Shown: one piece after another, positions 16,659 through 24,862 of the stretch
Layout: each line of letters begins with the position of its first letter
Numbering within the stretch: position 1 is the stretch's first letter
DNA from: Micrococcales bacterium
Lineage (GTDB): Bacteria > Actinomycetota > Actinomycetes > Actinomycetales > Cellulomonadaceae
Length of the DNA stretch: 56,167 nt
NCBI GenBank assembly: GCA_009777345.1
Contig: WRMB01000020.1
Location: forward strand, 1-56,167
Reading direction: 5' to 3'
Notes under the pieces: model-generated
The model's input: only the letters and a program-made list of their open reading frames with translations
What the model was told of the DNA's origin: nothing
Databases searched by the model: none
Made by a program: the position numbers and the translations under genes

Positions 16659-16751
16659 GACCGGCGACGGTCCGCTGGGCCAGCGCCACGCTGCCCTGAC
16701 CGCCGATCATCCCCCAAGCAAGGTGGCAGATGCGCAGCACTCCCTAAATGG

Positions 16752-16757
16752 TAGTGT
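16752..16757 (+). promoter_or_regulatory. Candidate -10 box for the AbiEi-type gene
   Basis: TAGTGT ends 7 nt before the ATG at 16765 with no Shine-Dalgarno sequence between, indicating a leaderless transcript. It is the same hexamer and spacing as upstream of the caspase/WD40 gene. Confidence 0.55.
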
Positions 16758-16764
16758 TGTGCAT

Positions 16765-17418
16765 ATGGAAAGTGTCGTCAGGGTGCGCAGGCTGCCGGTC
16801 CAGGTCGCGCAGGCACCGATGCGCACCGTGCGGCCGGTGATGCTGCGCGACGTGTATGCCAACCCGGAGAAGGAGCTGGTCCGGCTGCGGGCCAACGGGC
16901 TGGTGGTCCGGATCGCCCACGGGACCTATGTGGCCAAGCCGGACACCGTGGCTCCCGACGAAGCGTGGAAACCCCTGTTCGAAGAGGCGGCGATGGCATA
17001 CGCCACCGCGGCGTACGGCGACCGGGTCCCGGTCCTGGTCGGCCTGGGTGCCGCCAGGCACTGGCACGCGATTCCACGGGCCGTCGGTGTCACAGTGGTC
17101 GCCGTTCCCGAGCAGCACCGTCCGGTCACGTTGGACACCGGGGGCAAGGTCGTGTTCACCGTGCGCCGCACTGGCACGATCGACGCGATGCCGGTGCAGG
17201 TCAGCCTGGGCACCATGCTCGTCGCACGGATCGAGCAGACCCTGGTCGACCTCGTACTGCGACCCAGGCTGGGTGACATGCCCCACGAGGCAGAGACCGC
17301 GGCGAAGGCGCTCGTCGACAGGGCAGACCACCTTCGGCTGGAGCGGGTCCTCACCACCCTCCCAGCAGCAGCGGCTGCCAGGATGAGAGACTGGCTGGTA
17401 AAGACGGGGGAAGAATGA
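16765..17418 (+). CDS. AbiEi-type (type IV) antitoxin / winged-helix protein, orphan
   Basis: A 217-residue protein resembling AbiEi family antitoxins. An N-terminal winged-helix segment (RPVMLRDVYANPEKELVRLR, then GLVVRIAHGTYV) is followed by the C-terminal region with LGAARHWHAIPRAV and TVRRTGTIDAM. Such genes normally overlap an AbiEii nucleotidyltransferase toxin. Here an ATGA overlap at 17415 opens a frame that runs into repeat array E within 17 codons, so the toxin is missing or truncated. Confidence 0.75.
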   Translation: MESVVRVRRLPVQVAQAPMRTVRPVMLRDVYANPEKELVRLRANGLVVRIAHGTYVAKPDTVAPDEAWKPLFEEAAMAYATAAYGDRVPVLVGLGAARHWHAIPRAVGVTVVAVPEQHRPVTLDTGGKVVFTVRRTGTIDAMPVQVSLGTMLVARIEQTLVDLVLRPRLGDMPHEAETAAKALVDRADHLRLERVLTTLPAAAAARMRDWLVKTGEE

Positions 17419-17463
17419 CGGACCAACGTCGCGGCCTACGCTGGTCAGCATGGCTAGACCGCA

Positions 17464-17542
17464 GATCTGCCGCAGCCCACATCACTGATCTGCCGCAGGT
17501 TAGATCATCGATCTGCCGCTGCTCAGATCACCGATCTGCCGC
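17464..17542. repeat. Array E: four GATCTGCCGC repeats with 23-bp period
   Basis: GATCTGCCGC starts at 17464, 17487, 17510 and 17533, exactly 23 bp apart. Between copies a second partly conserved block, ATCAyy, precedes each core. The array lies between the stops of the AbiEi-type gene and ATPase B. It matches array A and array B in period but not in sequence. Confidence 0.93.
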
Positions 17543-17551
17543 TGTGATGGA

Positions 17552-18823
17552 TCAGGGTCCGAGGAGGGCGAGGGGGACGATGGCGACGCCGTCGGGTCGG
17601 CGGTAGGCCTGTTCTCCGGTGGTGATGACGACTTTGTCGACCAGACGGTCACCGAGCTGGTCACCGAGCCAGTGGAGGTGGCGTACGGCGTGGCCCGAGA
17701 CGGTCCCGGCGAGCTTGACCTCGATGGCTACGACCTGCTGGTCGTCGCCCTCGACGACCAGGTCGATCTCACGGTCGCTCTCCGTCGTGCGAAGGTGTCC
17801 GGTCTCAGCGTCGGCGGCGTCGGCGTAGACGCGCACGCTCTGGGTGACCAGCGACTCGAACAGTGCACCGAGCCAGGTGCCGGTCGCCCTGGCGATGCGG
17901 GTGCCGTCTCCGCGCAGCAGGCCCGTCTTGCCCACCCTGACCAGGCGAGCAGCCAGAGCAGGGTCGACGAGGTGGTGCTTGGGCGTCTTCGTCAGACGTT
18001 TGAGCGGGCTGAACACCGGGACCCAGGCTTCGACCGGGTCGAGGACGAACAGGCGAGTCAGGTGCTCTCGGTAGGAGTCGACGGTGTTTCGCGACGCTTT
18101 CTCGTCCTCGCCAGCGGTCGCTGCGTCCAGAACCCTGGAGTACGACGCGTCGGTCGCGGTCGCGGCGGCGTACGCGGCCAACCACGCCCGCAGTGCCCGG
18201 GGTCTGCGTACGGTCACGCCGCTGTCTGCCAGCTCACGGGTGACGATACGTGCGACGTAGCTGTCGAGCTGGGCCTGGCGTGCGTGCTCGGGCAGGTCTC
18301 GGATGCCGGGGAACCCCGAGGCGAGGATCTCGTCGGTATACCCAGCCAGGGTGACCGGTGACCGTCCCTGGATCTTCTCCGCGGTGCCAGCCAGCAGCTC
18401 GCGTAACGAGACGGTCGGCTCGCACAGCCCCCGCTCGTAGACCGACAGCGGGCGCATCTTCAGGCTCACGATCCGCCCCGCGCCCGAGTGAGTCCGGACC
18501 CCCGGTGCCACACCGGCTGACCCAGCGAGCAGGAACCTGCCGCCTGTCGCGTCGGCATCGACGGCCCGCTTGACCGCGTCCCACACGGACGGCACGAGCT
18601 GCCACTCGTCGACCAGTACTGGAGGCGGCTCGTCGACTACGCGCTCGACATCGGCCGCGACGGTCTCCCGCGGCAGGTCGCGGCTCAGGTCGAGGACGGT
18701 CGTCGCGCGCTGAGTTCCGGTCGCAGTCTTGCCGACACCTTTGGCGCCTTCCAGGGCGATGGCTGCCAGGTGCGGGAACAGTTCGTCAAGGGTTTGGTCG
18801 ACGACTCGACGCTGGTACGACAT
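17552..18823 (-). CDS. AAA family ATPase with DUF4143 domain (ATPase B)
   Basis: A 423-residue paralogue of ATPase A, ending in the same VPLALLGP. Walker A is GAKGVGKT (26-33), Walker B is VLVDEWQ, and a LLAGSAG sensor follows. SGAGRIVSLKMRPLS is shared with ATPase A. The C-terminal DUF4143 region has EIDLVVE...VVAIEVK. It is flanked by repeat arrays on both sides: array B upstream of its start and array E beyond its stop. Its upstream -10 box and lack of a long leader resemble ATPase A. DNA binding is inferred only. Confidence 0.9.
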   Translation of the reverse strand: MSYQRRVVDQTLDELFPHLAAIALEGAKGVGKTATGTQRATTVLDLSRDLPRETVAADVERVVDEPPPVLVDEWQLVPSVWDAVKRAVDADATGGRFLLAGSAGVAPGVRTHSGAGRIVSLKMRPLSVYERGLCEPTVSLRELLAGTAEKIQGRSPVTLAGYTDEILASGFPGIRDLPEHARQAQLDSYVARIVTRELADSGVTVRRPRALRAWLAAYAAATATDASYSRVLDAATAGEDEKASRNTVDSYREHLTRLFVLDPVEAWVPVFSPLKRLTKTPKHHLVDPALAARLVRVGKTGLLRGDGTRIARATGTWLGALFESLVTQSVRVYADAADAETGHLRTTESDREIDLVVEGDDQQVVAIEVKLAGTVSGHAVRHLHWLGDQLGDRLVDKVVITTGEQAYRRPDGVAIVPLALLGP

Positions 18824-18829
18824 GACTCC

Positions 18830-18835
18830 ATCCTA
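18830..18835 (-). promoter_or_regulatory. Candidate -10 box of ATPase B
   Basis: TAGGAT on the minus strand ends 6 nt before the ATG at 18823. GGAG lies in that gap but too close to serve well as a ribosome binding site. The nearest full unit of array B begins about 20 nt further upstream. Confidence 0.5.
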
Positions 18836-18854
18836 GCAGGTCAACGTCGCGTAC

Positions 18855-18935
18855 TGGGCAACTCAACGCCTATGTACTGGGCAACTCAACGCCTGTGAGT
18901 TGGGCAACTCAACGCCTGCGAGTTGGGCAACTCAC
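18855..18935. repeat. Array B: direct repeats with 23-bp period upstream of ATPase B
   Basis: TGGGCAACTCAACGCCT starts at 18855, 18878 and 18901, and a partial copy TGGGCAACTCACC starts at 18924, all exactly 23 bp apart. A degenerate copy (TCAACG) lies at 18841. The position relative to ATPase B is like that of array A relative to ATPase A, but the sequence is unrelated. Confidence 0.93.
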
Positions 18936-19031
18936 CAGGAGGACGACGAAGTCGGCATCGGCGTGGACCTCGTGTCCCGCGATGGTGCCAGGACAGCCGC
19001 GCAACAGTAAGGATGAGATGACGTGCGACCG

Positions 19032-20585
19032 TCACCGATGGCGACCAGGTCCGCGGCGGGACATCGGGTCAGGTGGTACGACCGGTGACGGGGCCGACGT
19101 TGGCGGTGGTGGCGACGGGTGGGGCACAGCCTCGCGCCGGGCGTGCTTCACGGCGTACAGGGCTTCGTCGGCGGCGCTGAGCAGCTCTTCGGCGCTCATC
19201 CACGGCTCGAGCTGGTGGACGCCGACGCTGACCGTGACCGACAGCGAGGCCGCGCGGGTGGCGAACTGCAGCTGGGCGCAGCGGGCCGCGGTGCGGGCGG
19301 CGGCGCGGCGGGCGGCGTCGAGGTCCATCCCGGGCAGCACGGCGGCGAACTCGTCACCGCCCATCCGGACCAGCTCGGCCCCGGCGGGCAGGCAGGCGTT
19401 GGCCTCTTCGGCGATCCCGACGATCACTCGGTCGCCCACAGCGTGCCCGTGGGCGTCGTTGACGTGCTTGAAGCGGTCGACGTCGAGCATCACGACCGAC
19501 AGCGGGAAGCGGCCCCGGGCCTGCTCGACCAGCGCGGGCAGGCGGGACTCCAGGTAGCGGCGGTTGCGCACCCCGGTCATGGCGTCCCGGGAGGCCACGT
19601 CCTGCAGGTGCTCGCGGACCGTGGCCAGCTCGGTGATGTCCCGGGCGGCCACCACGACCGTCGGGGCTCGTCCGGGCTGGTCCAGCCGGTCGGCCAGCAG
19701 CTCGACCACCCGGCCGGTGGCGGTGCGCACCTGCCGGGCGGTGCCGGGTTCGGGCACGGAACCGAGCCGGGCGTCGGCGAACGTCGTCCAGGTGCTCATC
19801 GTGGGGGACAGCATGGCCCGGGCCGCGGCGTTGGACACCAGGATCCGGCCGGACTCGTCCAGCACGACCACACCGTCCTCGACCTCGGCGAGCAGGCGGG
19901 ACACGGTGATCGGCAGCTGGACCAGCCCGGGTCGGCGCAGCGTCACCACCGGCCAGGTGCCTAGGGCCAGGCCGAGCAGCGCGGCGGTCAGGGTGGCCAG
20001 GGCCTGCGGCCGACCGCAGGCGAGGAAGAAGGTCCAGGAGACGGCCGCGGGCGCCATCAGGGCGAGCGCCCGCAGCACCAGCGGTCGCTGGCCCGGGACC
20101 GTCGAGGCGGCGACGCTGAGCAGGGTCACCACGACCGCCACCATGACCATCGACGACGCGATCGCATGCGTCCACAGCACCGGCCCCCAGACCGCGCGGG
20201 ACCCATCGGCCTCCAGCACCAGCCAGCGCGTCGCGGGGACGGCCAGCAGCAGCGCCGTCGCCGCAGGCGGCGCCGAGCACAGGAGAACCAGCGACCGGCT
20301 CAGCAGGTAGGAGCGGTAGGTGACCAGCAGCGTCAGCCACACCACTGCCGCGACGAAGGTCCCCGCGCCGGCCAGCTGGACCACGGCCACCAGCGCGACC
20401 GGGCCGGGGCCGACGAAAGCGGCGACCCCCGAGGCCAGCGCCCAGGTCGCACCGGAGCCGACGGCGGTCGCCACCGGGACGGCCAGCACCCTGGGCAGCC
20501 GGGCGTAGGCCAGGCACAGGAGCGCCAGCGTCGTGCTCCCCGCACCGATGGCGAGCAACCCGAACAGGATGCGCAGGACGTTCAT
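19032..20585 (-). CDS. Membrane diguanylate cyclase (GGDEF), first of a pair
   Basis: A 517-residue protein predicted to make cyclic di-GMP. About seven N-terminal hydrophobic helices (residues 1-220, like the 7TM region of some histidine kinases) are followed by a PAS-like segment (VEDGVVVLDESGRILVSNAA) and a GGDEF domain with the intact MGGDEF motif (408-413). The RxxD inhibitory site just before the motif is absent. The ATG at 20585 overlaps the stop of the upstream GGDEF gene (ATGA). Part of the domain is duplicated at 16564-16658. Confidence 0.87.
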   Translation of the reverse strand: MNVLRILFGLLAIGAGSTTLALLCLAYARLPRVLAVPVATAVGSGATWALASGVAAFVGPGPVALVAVVQLAGAGTFVAAVVWLTLLVTYRSYLLSRSLVLLCSAPPAATALLLAVPATRWLVLEADGSRAVWGPVLWTHAIASSMVMVAVVVTLLSVAASTVPGQRPLVLRALALMAPAAVSWTFFLACGRPQALATLTAALLGLALGTWPVVTLRRPGLVQLPITVSRLLAEVEDGVVVLDESGRILVSNAAARAMLSPTMSTWTTFADARLGSVPEPGTARQVRTATGRVVELLADRLDQPGRAPTVVVAARDITELATVREHLQDVASRDAMTGVRNRRYLESRLPALVEQARGRFPLSVVMLDVDRFKHVNDAHGHAVGDRVIVGIAEEANACLPAGAELVRMGGDEFAAVLPGMDLDAARRAAARTAARCAQLQFATRAASLSVTVSVGVHQLEPWMSAEELLSAADEALYAVKHARREAVPHPSPPPPTSAPSPVVPPDPMSRRGPGRHR

Positions 20586-22066
20586 CGCTCGGCCCCCGTC
20601 TGCACCGGTCCGGTCCGTGCCGTCCGCACCCGGACCCGGTTGCGCCCGGCAGTCTTGGCCGCGTACAGGGCGCCGTCCGCGGCGGTGACGAACGTATCGG
20701 CGTCCATCTGCGGCTCGAGCTGGGCGATACCGATGCTCAGCGTCATGCGGGGCACGTCCGGTCCGAGGCACAGCCGTCCGACGCCGATCCGCCACAGCTG
20801 GCCGCGCAGCTCGGCGGCGTCGGCGTCGGTACCGACCAGCGCGACGAGGAACTCGTCGCCGCCGACCCGGACCACCAGGTCGTCGTCGGCCGACTCGGAC
20901 AGCACCTGGGCCACGCCGACGATCCCCCGGTCGCCGATGGAGTGGCCGAACCGGTCGTTGAGCTCTTTGAGGTGGTCCAGGTCGATCATGGCGATGCTCA
21001 GCGGCCGTCCGGTGCGGTGGGCGTCGGCGACCAGCGCCCCGAGGTGACGGTTCAGGTTGCGCCGGTTGAGCAGCCCGGTCAGGGCGTCCCGGGCGGCCTG
21101 CTCGACCAGCTCGGACCGCAGCCGGTCCAGCTCGGTGATGTCCCGGGCGGACAGGATCCGGGCCACGGCGATGCCGTTCTCGTACACCGTCGTGGTGCGC
21201 ACCCGCAGCACCGCACCCCCCAGGGTGAGGGTGCGCTCGCCGTCCCCGGCCAGCACCGGGATCAGCACCGGGTCCAGCGTGGACGGGTCATCGGCGGAGA
21301 GCAGCCGGGCACCCGTCCGGTTGAGGTAGATGACGGTGCCGTCCAGGCCGATGACGGCCAGGGCGTCGGACACGATGTCCAGCACCGACGGGGTGGCCGC
21401 GGGCAGCGGCGGCCGTTCGGGGCCGACCCAGCGGGCCAGGGGCACCGACAGCGCGAACAGGGCGATCGGCACCCAGCCGAACCAGGACCGTCGGTCCGGC
21501 AGCAGCAGGGACGTCGCCACGGTCAGCGCCACGAGCGTGGCGATCCCGTGCCGGACGATATCGGTGCGCAGCGGTCCGACCGCCAGCGCGGCGGCACCGA
21601 TCTCCAGCAGCGCCGCGCAGGCGACCGCCGTCAGCAGCCAGACCACGGTGACCTGCAGCAGCCCTCCGGCGTACCAGGTCGCGTCGTCGTCGACCACCCA
21701 GGAATGAGCGCCGGGCAGCAGCCCGACCAGGGCCGTGACACCGGGCACCACGGCGAAGACCAGGGCCGTCGTCGGGCGTACCCAGCCGGACAGCCCGGCC
21801 TGGAGCAGCGCGGTCGCGGCCACGACGCCCGCGATCAGGGTGGCCGGGAGCAGGACCAGCGGCGCGCCCCACCACCATCCGGTGACCTGGACGACGACGG
21901 CCAGGAGCGTCCACAGGGCCACACCCCACAGGGCCACACCCCCGTGCAGGGCGCGCGACGCCCAGGGCGCGTCGCGTCGTCGTCGCCGCTGCCGGGCCGC
22001 CTGGACGCCGGTGATGACGACGGTGACAGCTCCTGCCCCGACCAGTGCCCAGGTCGTCCCCGGCAT
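20582..22066 (-). CDS. Membrane diguanylate cyclase (GGDEF), second of a pair
   Basis: A 494-residue paralogue of its downstream neighbour with the same order: N-terminal membrane helices, a PAS-like segment (VSDALAVIGLDGTVIYLNRTG), and a GGDEF domain (GGDEF at 402-406). It also lacks the RxxD site. GAGGAG lies 4 nt before the ATG at 22066, and the gene is translationally coupled to the next by a 4-bp overlap. The 163-bp gap to 22229 shows no gene. Confidence 0.87.
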   Translation of the reverse strand: MPGTTWALVGAGAVTVVITGVQAARQRRRRRDAPWASRALHGGVALWGVALWTLLAVVVQVTGWWWGAPLVLLPATLIAGVVAATALLQAGLSGWVRPTTALVFAVVPGVTALVGLLPGAHSWVVDDDATWYAGGLLQVTVVWLLTAVACAALLEIGAAALAVGPLRTDIVRHGIATLVALTVATSLLLPDRRSWFGWVPIALFALSVPLARWVGPERPPLPAATPSVLDIVSDALAVIGLDGTVIYLNRTGARLLSADDPSTLDPVLIPVLAGDGERTLTLGGAVLRVRTTTVYENGIAVARILSARDITELDRLRSELVEQAARDALTGLLNRRNLNRHLGALVADAHRTGRPLSIAMIDLDHLKELNDRFGHSIGDRGIVGVAQVLSESADDDLVVRVGGDEFLVALVGTDADAAELRGQLWRIGVGRLCLGPDVPRMTLSIGIAQLEPQMDADTFVTAADGALYAAKTAGRNRVRVRTARTGPVQTGAER

Positions 22067-22229
22067 GCTGCTCCTCGGACCGCTGTCCTTCGTCTGTCGA
22101 CACCTGCTTGGTGTCTCCTTGGCCCATCGGCCTGTCGGGGGACGCACTGAGAAGGAGGGCGAGGGCGATACGTGCGGTCGCGGTCAGCACCGCGTGGCTG
22201 GTGGTCGGGGCGGCAGGAAAAAGTTGGTG

Positions 22230-23084
22230 TCAGGCGCCCAGATCAGGCTCGGACGTGGGCTTCGCGGTCGGACCGGCAGGCTTCGCGGGGCCGGAGGCGG
22301 CTGCGTCCTGGTCCGTCTCGGCGTCCGGGTCGGTCTTGGCCCGGCGGGTCACCTTCTTCGTCGCGTCCTTGGCCTTGTCGGAGATCTCCTCGATCTTCTC
22401 GGAGATCTCCTCGCGGGCCTCGGCGATCTTCTCGGAGACCTCTTCACGGGCCTCGGCCAGCTTCTCCCCGGCCTTGCGGGTCGCCTCGCGGCTCTTGGCC
22501 ACCGCGCTGCCCGCCGCCTCGCCGACGGCGTCCGCCGCCTCGCCCACCTTGTCCTCCAGACCGGTCCTGGCCGGGGCCTCGGTCGGTTCCCAGGGCTCGG
22601 CCCACGGGTCGACCGTGGTGCGCGAGCGTGCCCAGGCCGCGGCGGCGGCGATGCCACCGGCGGTCAGCGCGGCGGCCAGGAACACCTTGCGCGCGGTGTG
22701 CGACTTGCGCTGCGCCGCCTGGGCGGCCAGCCGGGCGGCTTCGTCCTCGGCGGCCTGGGCCTTGTCCGCGGCGGCGTGGACGGCCGCGACCAGCTTGGGC
22801 AGCAGCTCGTCGACGATCTTCTCGTGCGCCGTGTCCACCACCGGGGCGGCCTTCCCGGCGGCCTTCTCGACCTGCGGCGCCGCGGCCTTGAGGCCCTCGG
22901 TGTACAGGTGCTCCAGGCGCGGGGTCAGCCACTCCACGAACGCCTCGACGCGTGGGGTGGTCCACTCGTAGGCGTTGACCGCGGCCCCCTGGGTCCTGGT
23001 GGCCGCCACCCGGGCACCGGCCGCCAGCTCCTTGAGCTGGTCGCGATCGACGTCGAGCTTCTTCGCCAGCGGGCCGATTCCCAT
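22230..23084 (-). CDS. Helical membrane-associated protein, DUF5324-like position
   Basis: A 284-residue Ala/Glu/Lys-rich protein of unknown function. It has a long helical N-terminal half, one hydrophobic segment (KVFLAAALTAGGIAAAAAW, about 133-151) and an extended charged coiled-coil tail with repeated EAREEISEKI motifs. Its place next to a cyclophilin, rhomboid and crgA matches DUF5324 genes of Streptomyces. GGGAG lies 5 nt before the ATG at 23084. The family assignment rests on position and composition. Confidence 0.7.
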   Translation of the reverse strand: MGIGPLAKKLDVDRDQLKELAAGARVAATRTQGAAVNAYEWTTPRVEAFVEWLTPRLEHLYTEGLKAAAPQVEKAAGKAAPVVDTAHEKIVDELLPKLVAAVHAAADKAQAAEDEAARLAAQAAQRKSHTARKVFLAAALTAGGIAAAAAWARSRTTVDPWAEPWEPTEAPARTGLEDKVGEAADAVGEAAGSAVAKSREATRKAGEKLAEAREEVSEKIAEAREEISEKIEEISDKAKDATKKVTRRAKTDPDAETDQDAAASGPAKPAGPTAKPTSEPDLGA

Positions 23085-23210
23085 GTCCACTCCCAGGTCG
23101 CGTGAGTCCGTAACCTCAACTCTGCCATCCTTCCAGGCTCGTTGCAGGCATCTTGCCCCTTTGGCGGGTCCGCCGGAAGCGAACACCGCCGCACTGACGC
23201 TGGGCCGCGG

Positions 23211-23348
23211 TCGGCCTCCTCGCTGCGTTCGTCACTCCCCGGCGCTCCTCCGCACAGCTGCTGCGCGGAGCCTCTCGTGCCGTGGACCCACCCTCGATCG
23301 GCTCGGCTGGGCGAGCGGGCTCCCTCCTCTTCTCGCCTCGATCGGGTG
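23211..23348 (-). repeat. H-family repeat, copy upstream of the cyclophilin
   Basis: Read on the minus strand this block aligns over about 140 bp with 41212-41352. The shared steps include CACCCGATyGAGGCGAG, GAGCCCGCTCG, CCGAGCCGA, ACGGCrCGAGAGGyTCC and CGCAGCGAGGAG. Several are self-complementary. It fills most of the gap between the DUF5324-like gene and the cyclophilin. Confidence 0.75.
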
Positions 23349-23363
23349 TGCAAGACTGGCGGC

Positions 23364-23900
23364 ATGTTCGCAACTCTCCACACGTCCGTCGGCGATGTCC
23401 GCGTCGAGCTGTTCCCGAACCACGCCCCGACCACGGTCGCCAACTTCACCGGGCTGGCCGCCGGGACCAAGCCCTGGCAGGACCCCGCCACCGGGGCCGA
23501 GCGCACCGACTCGCTGTACGCCGGGACGCTGTTCCACCGGGTGATCGCCGGGTTCATGATCCAGGGCGGCGACCCGCTGGGCACCGGCCGCGGCGGCCCC
23601 GGGTACACCTTCGACGACGAGATCCACCCCGAGCTGGCGTTCACCCGGCCCTACCTGCTGGCCATGGCCAACTCCGGCCAGCGCCCCGACGCCAGCGGAC
23701 GGCCCCGCGGCACCAACGGCTCGCAGTTCTTCGTCACCGTCGGGGCGACGCCCTGGCTGAACGGTAAGCACACGATCTTCGGCGAGGTCGCCGACGACGC
23801 CTCCCGCGCCGTCGTGGACGCTATCGCCACCACTCCCACCGGGGCGCAGGACCGTCCGCTGACCGACGTGGTCGTCGCGTCGGTCAGCCTCGAGCCGTGA
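23364..23900 (+). CDS. Peptidyl-prolyl cis-trans isomerase (cyclophilin)
   Basis: Catalyses proline isomerisation during protein folding. The 178-residue single-domain cyclophilin has the active-site pattern FHRVIAGFMIQGGD, ANSG and NGSQFFVT, and a normal HTIFGEV segment. No signal peptide is present, so it is cytoplasmic. The ATG at 23364 lacks a clear ribosome binding site and may be leaderless. It lies 13 bp before the rhomboid gene, as in other actinomycetes. Confidence 0.95.
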   Translation: MFATLHTSVGDVRVELFPNHAPTTVANFTGLAAGTKPWQDPATGAERTDSLYAGTLFHRVIAGFMIQGGDPLGTGRGGPGYTFDDEIHPELAFTRPYLLAMANSGQRPDASGRPRGTNGSQFFVTVGATPWLNGKHTIFGEVADDASRAVVDAIATTPTGAQDRPLTDVVVASVSLEP

Positions 23901-23913
23901 CCTGAGGCACGGC

Positions 23914-24846
23914 GTGTCCGACCAGCCCTGGGGAACCCCCTCCGACCGTCCCGACGGTGTCTCCGACGGGGCGCCCGTCCCGGCTGACGCCGTCCCCGTC
24001 TGCCCGCGCCACCGGGACCGGGCGTCCTACGTGCGCTGCCAGCGCTGCGGACGGCCGGTGTGCCCGCAGTGCCAGCGACCGGCCCCCGTCGGCATCCAGT
24101 GCGTGGACTGCGTGAACGTCGGGACCCGGGCGGCGGCACCGCGGGCGACCTTCGGCGAGGGCCGGGTCTCGGACCGGCCGGTGGTGACGCTGACCCTCAT
24201 CGGTCTGTGCGTAGTCGCCTTCGTGGCCCAGATGGCAGTGCCGGGTTTCACCCACGACCTGCAGTTCGTGCCGCGGGACAGCGCCGACGAACCCTGGCGC
24301 TTCCTCAGTGCGGCCTTCCTGCACTCGACGGAATTCCTGCTGCACATCGTGTTCAACATGCTCGCGCTGTGGATGGTCGGTCCGTTCCTGGAGGCCAGCC
24401 TCGGACGGGCCCGCTTCGTCACCCTCTACCTGCTGTCGGCGCTCGGTGGGTCGGTCGGGATGCTCGTAGCGGCCAAGGTGACGTCTCCTGTCCTGCCTAC
24501 CCTCCCCGTGCTCGCTCACACGCTGTGGTACGTCGAGGTCGTCGGCGCCTCTGGCGCGGTGTTCGGCCTGTTCGGCGCGGTGCTGGTGGTACTGCGGCGT
24601 ACCGGGCGCAGCGCCCAGGGCATCGTCGGGGTGCTCGTCATCAACGGGGTGCTCGGGTTCGTCGTCCCGCATATCGCCTGGCAGGCGCACCTGGGCGGAC
24701 TGGTGGTCGGGGCAGCGCTCGGCGCCGCCTACGCCTACGCCCCCCGGGCCCGGCGCCGCGAGGTCTCGTTGGCTGCCAGCCTCGCGGTGGCGCTGGCCCT
24801 GGTCCTGGTGGCGGTCGGCATCTACCAGTCTGTCGGTCTGCTGTGA
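23914..24846 (+). CDS. Rhomboid family intramembrane serine protease
   Basis: A 310-residue membrane protease. A Cys/His zinc-finger-like N-terminus (CPRHRDRASYVRCQRCGRPV, then CPQC and CVDC) precedes six or more membrane segments. The catalytic dyad is Ser213 in GASGAVFG and His259 in WQAHLGG, and HIVFNMLALW is the conserved loop. The start is GTG. It probably follows the cyclophilin in one transcript. Its substrate is unknown. Confidence 0.95.
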   Translation: MSDQPWGTPSDRPDGVSDGAPVPADAVPVCPRHRDRASYVRCQRCGRPVCPQCQRPAPVGIQCVDCVNVGTRAAAPRATFGEGRVSDRPVVTLTLIGLCVVAFVAQMAVPGFTHDLQFVPRDSADEPWRFLSAAFLHSTEFLLHIVFNMLALWMVGPFLEASLGRARFVTLYLLSALGGSVGMLVAAKVTSPVLPTLPVLAHTLWYVEVVGASGAVFGLFGAVLVVLRRTGRSAQGIVGVLVINGVLGFVVPHIAWQAHLGGLVVGAALGAAYAYAPRARRREVSLAASLAVALALVLVAVGIYQSVGLL

Positions 24847-24862
24847 CCAGCCCGCACCAGAG

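Noticed and set aside
22067..22229. Possible cyclic di-GMP riboswitch upstream of the GGDEF pair
   Set aside because: The conserved riboswitch core sequences are not present in this leader.
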